A stretch of DNA of 12,155 nucleotides from an uncultured Oscillospiraceae bacterium (GTDB lineage Bacteria; Bacillota; Clostridia; Oscillospirales; Oscillospiraceae), in assembly GCA_900769835.1 (NCBI GenBank), contig CAAGIE010000102.1, positions 1 to 12,155 of the forward strand. The letters run 5' to 3'. Every line of letters begins with the position of its first letter. Positions within the stretch are counted from its first letter, which is position 1. The notes under the pieces were generated by a model that made no database searches, was not told the origin of the DNA, and saw nothing but the letters and a program-made list of their open reading frames with translations. Both the position numbers and the translations under genes were made by a program. Below are positions 6,359 to 12,155 of this stretch, piece by piece.

Positions 6359-6396
6359 TTACGCCCCCGCAGAACCTAAGGCCTGCGGGGGCGTAA
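6359..6396 (-). promoter_or_regulatory. Strong stem-loop between peptide gene and modification genes
   Basis: A 14-bp perfect stem pairs 6359-6372 with 6383-6396 (core CGCCCCCGCAG) around a 10-base loop. On the transcribed (minus) strand no U-run follows the stem; the sequence goes straight into the ribosome binding site AAGGAAGG of the next gene. This fits an mRNA-stabilising or partial-termination hairpin, which would keep the small peptide more abundant than its enzymes, as in many RiPP operons. Because the stem base touches the ribosome binding site, it might also limit translation of the HPr-kinase-like gene. Confidence 0.8.
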
Positions 6397-6404
6397 TGTG
6401 TGTG

Positions 6405-6659
6405 TTAAGATCGGAATGCGTAATTGCCTTCGCCGGGGTTATTGTAGCAGCCGAATTCGCCGCCGTCACCGTCGATGGTGCAGTTTGCGATGGCGATGAA
6501 AAGGGAGACGCCGTCACCAAACTCCCAGACACATTCGTTGGGATCGGTGGCAGTTGTGCCGTCGCCTAACTCACCGGAGCCGCTGCAATCCCGGGCAATG
6601 GACTGAGCCAGTGAAAAAATTTCCACATGAAACAAGGGCTTTGTGTATTTTTCTTTCAT
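6405..6659 (-). CDS. Four-cysteine small peptide, probable RiPP precursor
   Basis: This 84-aa peptide has a leader-like N-terminus and a glycine/acid-rich core. The first 25 residues carry Y5-x-K7-P8, a hydrophobic E13-I-F15 and Q19-S-I-A-x-x-C25. From memory, this arrangement recurs in small Clostridia peptides of unknown function. The core has C43 (DPNECVWEFGDG), C60 (IANC), C71 (FGCYNNPGEG) and ends in Ser84 (NYAFRS). It is very rich in Gly, Asp and Glu and has almost no basic residues. There is no classic signal peptide. I chose the ATG at 6659 because GAGGAGG (6667-6673) is 7 bases upstream; the ATG at 6665 would leave only one base. It sits directly before an HprK-like, a radical SAM and a PqqD-like gene, the expected place for their substrate. 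The modification site and product are unknown. Confidence 0.82.
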   Translation of the reverse strand: MKEKYTKPLFHVEIFSLAQSIARDCSGSGELGDGTTATDPNECVWEFGDGVSLFIAIANCTIDGDGGEFGCYNNPGEGNYAFRS

Positions 6660-6661
6660 GC

Positions 6662-9600
6662 TCATGCCTCCTCATTCAACCAACGGCGAACGTCGGTGAA
6701 GATTTCATTTGCCAACTGGGCATTGACTTGCGCCTGCTCCTCAGCCGTGGGAAGTTTCTCCTCGTCATCGTCAGGCTGGGGCGCATTCTGCTTTTCGATC
6801 AGATATGCGGTAAATTCCTCCATCAGGGCCAGTGCCTCCTGCTGCTCCACCTGCAGGACACCGCCGTTTTCAGCAGGTCCGGTCATATTGGTGGTGCGCA
6901 GGTTGGTGATGGACAGGATCGCGCCATTGGTAGTATTGGCATTCTGAATGACGATGTAGCCGCCTACCGGTGTGACCTGATAGTACATATCTGTTGTGTG
7001 GCTGAGGGTGATGCTGGTGGGATCTGCCAGATCGATGCCGCTGACATTCACAGTCAGCTCTGCGCCGGTGAGGCTCTTGAGACCCACATAGTAGTGGTTG
7101 CCCTCTTCCACCTTCAGCACGATGGCTTGTCCTGCGGCCAGGTAGACCTCGTTCTTGGGGCCAACGCTTTCATAGGTGCCGATCTCATAGGTGGACACGC
7201 CGGTGCCAACGGGTGTACCCTGACCCTCCAGCACCTGGTCGATGAACACAGCGCCCATCTTACCGTCGGTGCTATCGGTGATGTCGGTATTGAAGTCGCC
7301 GTAACTCAGAAGGATGTCACGCACCTCGGTGAACACCGCATTGGTCTCCAGACCGTAGGCATCCTTCACCACGCCGGGCTGGTAGGTAGCGGCATTGCCC
7401 AAGGGGTTGTGGATACGGACACCGTCCAGCACATACTCATATCGGGCGGTGCCGGCGGCGGCGCTACCGGCGGAGGTAGCGGTGAGCTGTAAGGTGTAGG
7501 TGCCGTAGGCCAGATCCTTAATGGAAATGGTGGGGATGTGGTAGTAGCCCTCCTCGCCATTGGAAGCGGCCAGGTTGTCCATCACCAACAGACGCTCCTG
7601 CTGGGTGATCACTCTGCCGTCGTCGGTGGTGATATTTCTGTTCAGCACTGCAACGATCTTACCGGACTTTGCGTTGGTGGCGGTGTAGACCTCCACACCG
7701 GTACCGGTAAAGGTGAACTGCACAGATGCGCCGCGCTCGCCGTTGACACCGGTGATGTGGGCAGAGCCATCGGTATACTTACCGTCGTCCACGAGAGCAT
7801 CTGTCCAGCCGTGGACATCGCCATAGGGGGCGGACTCCATGTGCTCGGGGACTTCCACGTTATTGCCATCATTCTCATCGGTACCCACCACAGACCAGGC
7901 GCCGGAGAACACGAAGCCCTCAATGCCGTTCTGCGTGGAGTCCTCGGTGGTGATGAAGGAGTCCTCGTAGTAAATGTTGTTTGCGGGGATCACGGTGACC
8001 TTATTCCAGAGGTTTCCGTTTTCGTTGGCGTCCTGGGCCAGCACTGTTCTGCGCCAGGTGTTACCGAAGACATAGAACTGATCGTAGCCCTTCCAGTTCA
8101 TAGCGGTGGGGGTGTAGACCACCTTGCCGTCCACAATCTTCACATTGCCGAATTTCGTGTTGCCATAAGCACCACCGATGGCATTGGAGGTATTGGGGCT
8201 CGCAGGGTCGAACCAGTTCATACCGTTGGAAATATCGCAGTCCAGATGAATGGGAGTTGCGTCCTTGCCGTCTTCATCATCGAAGTACCAGCCGGAAAGG
8301 GTGAATTCCTTCGCATAGTCCAGCACATAAGCGCGCTCCACAAAGATGGTCTTGGGCTGGTTGAAGGGTTGCAGCAGCTGACGGTTGCCATCTTTATCTG
8401 CAGGCAGCCACAAGCCGGACTGCTCGTGGTTGGTGGCAGTGCTACGGCCCCATTCCACATTATCCATTGCCTCTACCCGGGTGATGGTGACCACCATCTT
8501 ATTGCCCGTAGTATTGCTTTCGCTGATGTACCACTGAGCAAAATTGTAACCGGTGATATCCACCGCGTGGGGGTGGTAGTTGTCCTTATCGGGGTCGGTG
8601 GGGTTAGCTGCATCCAGGTTATATGCATAGATCGCCACACCGCTCTCGTCATCACGGGCGCTGGTGTTGCCGGTTTTCAGCTCCAGCCGAACCTTCTCGT
8701 CCAGGATTGCCTGGCCGTTACCGTCCACTACCCAGTTGATTTTTCCGGTCTCCAGGTCATAGTTACCTTCCTGGGTGTAGACCGTGATCACAGTGCCGTC
8801 GGTCATCACCATGCCCTGATTCATAATATCCCGGAGGATCGTATCAGGATCCAGGATAATCTCCGTGGTGATCTTGGTGGTAATATCCCGAAGAACATCC
8901 TCGAAATAATCCTTCAGATATGCGGAGCTTTCCGTGGTGGTGTAATAGCCGGAATGGTCGGTATCGGCATAACCGCCGGTCTTTCGGTAGATGGTGAAGG
9001 TGCCAACCTTGCCGTCTGTAACCACAGGGTCGGTGATTGTGCTGATGGAATAATTGGAGTTGTTCCGGGTGTAGTACCAGCAGTACTGATAGCGGTTGCC
9101 GGAGATACGCACATAGCCGTACTTTACTTCATAATAGGAATTATTATAACGGATAAAGTACTTGCCGTTGGCCTCCAAAGCGGTGTCGTCTTCTGCCTGA
9201 ACATAAGCGGCGCTTGCCTTGATATCGTTCATGGTCTTGGCATTGGGATAGTTGGAGGACAGGGCGTTCATATAGTAGGCGATGTTGCTGGTAGCAGACA
9301 CGCCGGCGCTTTCATACAGGCCGATAGCATACACATAGGCGCCATAGGTATTCTTGGAAATGTAAGCCTGAGAGATGGCCTTGTTGGCCTCGGTCACGCC
9401 TTCACCGGAGGTGGCGGTAGAGGAATCGAAGCCAGAAAAGCCGGGTTCACCGTCGGTGAACATCAGCACCAGTCGGACACGACCGTCGCCGGCATCATTG
9501 GGATTGGCCTCAAAGACGGCATTTGCCATTTCCATACCGTAGCCGGCACGGGTGGCGCCGTCAGCGCCCAGAGACTGCGTTGCCTTTAAGAGACCGGGGT

Positions 9601-12155
9601 TGGTACCGCCGGAACCGGCCGCACCCACGGAAACGGGGATCAGCGCATCACGGTAGATACTCTGCTGATAAGTGGTGGAAGTGGTCTCCTCACGGGTATA
9701 CACACCGGTGTGTCCGTCGATGGGGGTGTAATTTGCGCCCACACCATAAGCGTGGATCTCACGGGCATCTACGCCATGACGGTGGGTCCAGACATCGGTA
9801 TGATAAGTAAAGAATTCCTTTTCCGAGTACAGCTGCTTGTTGCCGTAGAGCCACAAGCCACTGCTGTTTCGGGTCAGCTCTACGAAGCCGCCCACATTCT
9901 GCTCATTGTAGACATAGCCGTAGACCTTCTCACCCTGCAGCAATGCAACGCGGGCCTGCTCCTCGGTGATCAGGTGGCGGTACTCATCATGGTGGCGGAG
10001 CAGCAAGTAGTGCTCACTGCCGTCTTCCTCATAGACCTTAGTATAGTAGATACCGTCGGCTGTCATGGTCTTGGTATCTGCCAGCTCGGTATAAACAAAG
10101 CCGTTGACATTGTAGAGGTGGAATTCACCGTTGGAGTCAAACACGCCGGTATTGACCCAGGCATCGCTCTCTTTGCCGCCGGTGGCCTTCACCGGGTCAT
10201 TACTGTGACCGTCGTCCACGTCACTGGCGTAGCCAACAATGGCAATTCGGTGGTCGACTTCATTGCGTCGTCCGTGATCTGCCACAGACTCCACAAAGTT
10301 GTCCACCGCACTTTGCAGTGCATTGAGGTACTCAAAATCATTCGCTGCCAGAGAACCGGACTGGTCCAGCACCAGCACAATATCCAGCGGTGTATTCTGC
10401 TGGATCAGGGTGGTGATGGGGTTATCTTTCGTGTAGATGTCCATGGTGATGGTGTAGGTGCCATTATTCTCCAGGACGACATACTTATTGATCTCCAGAT
10501 TGCTCTCCACCTGCTCGGTATAGCCATCGGAGCCATCGGGCAGATAGTAGATCACCAGGAGGTTCTCTTTGGGATCGTTGGAAACGCTCATTACGGGGTT
10601 TTCCGCTTTGTCGATATAGGTTCCGTCCACCGCAGCGCCTGCATAGATAAAGCCATCAATAGCAATTGCCTTTTCGGCTGCTACCACAACGCTGTTCAGA
10701 GCCGCGCCGCTGACAACGGTGTCGCCCTTGAGCACCCTATCGGTGTTCAGCTCCACATAGCGGATGGTATAGTCGGTACCGGAGAGCGCTTTCCACTTTG
10801 CCTTAAGGGTAATATCGTGATTCAGAGTGCTGCCCACATGGATAACACCGTCCTCGATATGGACCTCATCATCATTGGGGCTCTCCCAGCCCATAAACAC
10901 ATAGCCTTCCCGGTAGGGATAAGCGGTGAACACATCGGCATAACTCCAGGTATGCACATAGGCATAGTGGTCAGCGCCGGTTTCGTTATCCACCATAAAC
11001 TCTTCCATACCCATTACAGGTGTGGTATCGCCGTCCAGGTTCAGGTCGAAGTTTACATAATACTGCTTGGGTACCAGGGTTGCTTCCAGCATTACGCCGC
11101 CCTGGGCAGTCTGCCGCAGGTAGTTGTTGGGCGCGCCGTAGACGATGGTAAAGGGACTGTCGTCAGTATAGGGTGTGCCGTCCTTGCTATAAGCGCCCAG
11201 CACATTGTTGCCGTATACCTTGGAGATCGCCAACTGGTATTCATAAGGTGTGCCGTTGGTATGCCAGTTCCAGACATCCTCAAAGCCAATGCCGTAAGCG
11301 TTGGAATTGAAGTTCACCATCACACCGAAGGGATTCACGGTATGCTGGGAAATGACATTGTAGTTATGGACATCACCCAGGTCGCGGTACAGAATCTGCA
11401 CCAACGCACCGGTGGGGCGCAGATCCGGGTGGATCTGGGAGGCGTTCACCTTCACGCCCTGCTGATAGGTATCGGGGGCAAGATCCAGATGGATATCCAC
11501 CCGACCGGTGGCCGCCAGGGTATCCACCAAAACCACTGCCTCTTCCTCGGCAAACTGCTGGTCCTGGTTGTTATCGTAGCGGACATCGTAGTTCAGCACC
11601 AACGCATGTACTCGATATTCGGTGCCGTCGTTGGGCAGGTTCTTGAATTCGTAGGGTACGATACCGTAGGTGTATTTACCCTCATCATTCTTTTCGTAAA
11701 CTACATTTAAGGTAACGGAATCGATATCGTTATAGACATCGCCCACCTTCTTCTGCAGAACCACCACGACCTTCTTCACAATGTCAGTTTCAGGAATCTG
11801 CACAGTCTCGCCATTTTGATTCTGATAAATGGCATCTACTGCCACAGTACCGGAAAGGGTGATGTTTTCATTGTAGCGGGCAGTGTAGGTGACATTGCCT
11901 GTGAGCAACTGGTTTTCCAGATTGGTTGCGGGGTTGCCGTTTTCGTCCAGCCAGCAAATAAAGACCTTGTCCGTTGTATTGGGTACTGCCACAAAATCGT
12001 GGAGAGCAGGATAGCGGTACTGGTTCTCCAGCACCAGGAAGTCCCAGCCGCTGACAGTGCCGTTACCGGCATCGAAGATCACGGTCATGGGGTTGATCTC
12101 CACCGTTACAGTGGGGATACCCATCTGCACATCGTTGTCAAAATAGGCACCGGAG
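6662..12155 (-). CDS. Giant extracellular VWA-domain protein (N-terminus outside window)
   Basis: The frame is open to the window edge, so the start and any signal peptide are missing; 1,830 codons are visible. Residues here are counted from the GTG codon at 12130, which need not be the start. InlB-like (Flg_new/Listeria-Bacteroides) beta repeats lie at about 15-89 and 355-449 (YVFMGWESP, ITLKAKWKA), and a MucBP-like segment at about 452-535 (DYTIRYVEL, LLVIYYLPDG). A von Willebrand A domain spans about 580-950 with an intact metal-ion site: D589-x-S-x-S (DQSGS), T860 (ATRAGYG) and D893 (FTDGEP). The gap from DxSxS to the Thr is roughly 270 residues, far more than the usual ~65, so the domain carries a large insertion. 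Beta-rich pilin/adhesin-like domains follow, then a galactose-binding-like jelly-roll segment (about 1455-1572, from FTGTGVEVYT to LDGVRI). The C-terminus is charged (DDDEEK) and ends RRWLNEEA with no LPxTG motif, membrane helix or recognised anchor. Cysteine is rare. Probably an adhesin. It precedes the small peptide, its stop overlapping the alternative peptide start. Confidence 0.9.
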   Translation of the reverse strand, partial: SGAYFDNDVQMGIPTVTVEINPMTVIFDAGNGTVSGWDFLVLENQYRYPALHDFVAVPNTTDKVFICWLDENGNPATNLENQLLTGNVTYTARYNENITLSGTVAVDAIYQNQNGETVQIPETDIVKKVVVVLQKKVGDVYNDIDSVTLNVVYEKNDEGKYTYGIVPYEFKNLPNDGTEYRVHALVLNYDVRYDNNQDQQFAEEEAVVLVDTLAATGRVDIHLDLAPDTYQQGVKVNASQIHPDLRPTGALVQILYRDLGDVHNYNVISQHTVNPFGVMVNFNSNAYGIGFEDVWNWHTNGTPYEYQLAISKVYGNNVLGAYSKDGTPYTDDSPFTIVYGAPNNYLRQTAQGGVMLEATLVPKQYYVNFDLNLDGDTTPVMGMEEFMVDNETGADHYAYVHTWSYADVFTAYPYREGYVFMGWESPNDDEVHIEDGVIHVGSTLNHDITLKAKWKALSGTDYTIRYVELNTDRVLKGDTVVSGAALNSVVVAAEKAIAIDGFIYAGAAVDGTYIDKAENPVMSVSNDPKENLLVIYYLPDGSDGYTEQVESNLEINKYVVLENNGTYTITMDIYTKDNPITTLIQQNTPLDIVLVLDQSGSLAANDFEYLNALQSAVDNFVESVADHGRRNEVDHRIAIVGYASDVDDGHSNDPVKATGGKESDAWVNTGVFDSNGEFHLYNVNGFVYTELADTKTMTADGIYYTKVYEEDGSEHYLLLRHHDEYRHLITEEQARVALLQGEKVYGYVYNEQNVGGFVELTRNSSGLWLYGNKQLYSEKEFFTYHTDVWTHRHGVDAREIHAYGVGANYTPIDGHTGVYTREETTSTTYQQSIYRDALIPVSVGAAGSGGTNPGLLKATQSLGADGATRAGYGMEMANAVFEANPNDAGDGRVRLVLMFTDGEPGFSGFDSSTATSGEGVTEANKAISQAYISKNTYGAYVYAIGLYESAGVSATSNIAYYMNALSSNYPNAKTMNDIKASAAYVQAEDDTALEANGKYFIRYNNSYYEVKYGYVRISGNRYQYCWYYTRNNSNYSISTITDPVVTDGKVGTFTIYRKTGGYADTDHSGYYTTTESSAYLKDYFEDVLRDITTKITTEIILDPDTILRDIMNQGMVMTDGTVITVYTQEGNYDLETGKINWVVDGNGQAILDEKVRLELKTGNTSARDDESGVAIYAYNLDAANPTDPDKDNYHPHAVDITGYNFAQWYISESNTTGNKMVVTITRVEAMDNVEWGRSTATNHEQSGLWLPADKDGNRQLLQPFNQPKTIFVERAYVLDYAKEFTLSGWYFDDEDGKDATPIHLDCDISNGMNWFDPASPNTSNAIGGAYGNTKFGNVKIVDGKVVYTPTAMNWKGYDQFYVFGNTWRRTVLAQDANENGNLWNKVTVIPANNIYYEDSFITTEDSTQNGIEGFVFSGAWSVVGTDENDGNNVEVPEHMESAPYGDVHGWTDALVDDGKYTDGSAHITGVNGERGASVQFTFTGTGVEVYTATNAKSGKIVAVLNRNITTDDGRVITQQERLLVMDNLAASNGEEGYYHIPTISIKDLAYGTYTLQLTATSAGSAAAGTARYEYVLDGVRIHNPLGNAATYQPGVVKDAYGLETNAVFTEVRDILLSYGDFNTDITDSTDGKMGAVFIDQVLEGQGTPVGTGVSTYEIGTYESVGPKNEVYLAAGQAIVLKVEEGNHYYVGLKSLTGAELTVNVSGIDLADPTSITLSHTTDMYYQVTPVGGYIVIQNANTTNGAILSITNLRTTNMTGPAENGGVLQVEQQEALALMEEFTAYLIEKQNAPQPDDDEEKLPTAEEQAQVNAQLANEIFTDVRRWLNEEA
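6667..6673 (-). promoter_or_regulatory. Ribosome binding site deciding the peptide start
   Basis: GAGGAGG on the minus strand is encoded within the last codons of the giant surface protein. It is 1 base from the ATG at 6665 but 7 bases from the ATG at 6659, which favours the latter. The overlap with the upstream coding end suggests translational coupling. Confidence 0.75.

Noticed and set aside
6359..6396. Full rho-independent terminator on the minus strand
   Set aside because: No U-run follows the stem on the transcribed strand, and the next gene's ribosome binding site begins at the stem base.
7538..9589. Long plus-strand open frame (683 codons) opposite the giant VWA gene
   Set aside because: It is the antisense shadow of a GC-rich gene: the translation is rich in Gly, Val, Ile and His without recognisable domains, and no good ribosome binding site was seen. 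The minus-strand frame has clear VWA and InlB-like motifs.
9710..11710. Second long plus-strand open frame (666 codons) opposite the VWA gene
   Set aside because: It has the same antisense codon-bias artefact: low-complexity hydrophobic and His-rich text, no domain and no promoter.

Overview
The window looks like a chromosomal segment of a gut-type Gram-positive Clostridia (Oscillospiraceae/Ruminococcaceae-like). The signs are strong AGGAGG-type ribosome binding sites, sigma-A promoters, mid-to-high GC with an AT-rich patch, and a large von Willebrand A (VWA) surface protein with InlB-like repeats next to a radical-SAM peptide-modification operon. Lineage is an inference from gene style; no rRNA is present.

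Left part (1-1420). A tRNA-Glu(TTC) gene with encoded CCA ends in a strong terminator. Directly after it lies an array of small hairpins (123-294): four ATGATG-separated units, then four units with the inverted CATCAT separator. The last repeat unit supplies the -35 box of an extended -10 promoter for a 117-aa four-helix-bundle protein (23S rRNA intervening-sequence/S23 family). This gene is coupled by an ATGA overlap to a YdcF/DUF218-family gene, and a terminator follows. The block is AT-rich compared with the rest and looks like an inserted module.

Centre and right (1437-12155). A plus-strand ABC exporter (1502-3217) converges at a shared bidirectional terminator on a long minus-strand operon. 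Read 5' to 3' on the minus strand, the operon encodes a giant extracellular VWA protein (start outside the window), an 84-aa four-cysteine peptide with a leader-like N-terminus, a strong stem-loop, an HPr-kinase-like ATPase, a radical SAM/SPASM enzyme, a membrane-anchored protein with an Asn/Glu-rich stalk, and a PqqD-like RiPP recognition element. The genes are tightly packed, with several stop/start overlaps.

The radical SAM + PqqD + HprK-like set is the toolkit of a ribosomally made, post-translationally modified peptide (RiPP), and the Cys-rich peptide is the obvious substrate. The ABC protein is the likely exporter. How the giant VWA protein and the membrane-anchored protein take part is unknown. 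The two items most worth following up are this RiPP/VWA operon and the hairpin-array/four-helix-bundle module beside the tRNA.
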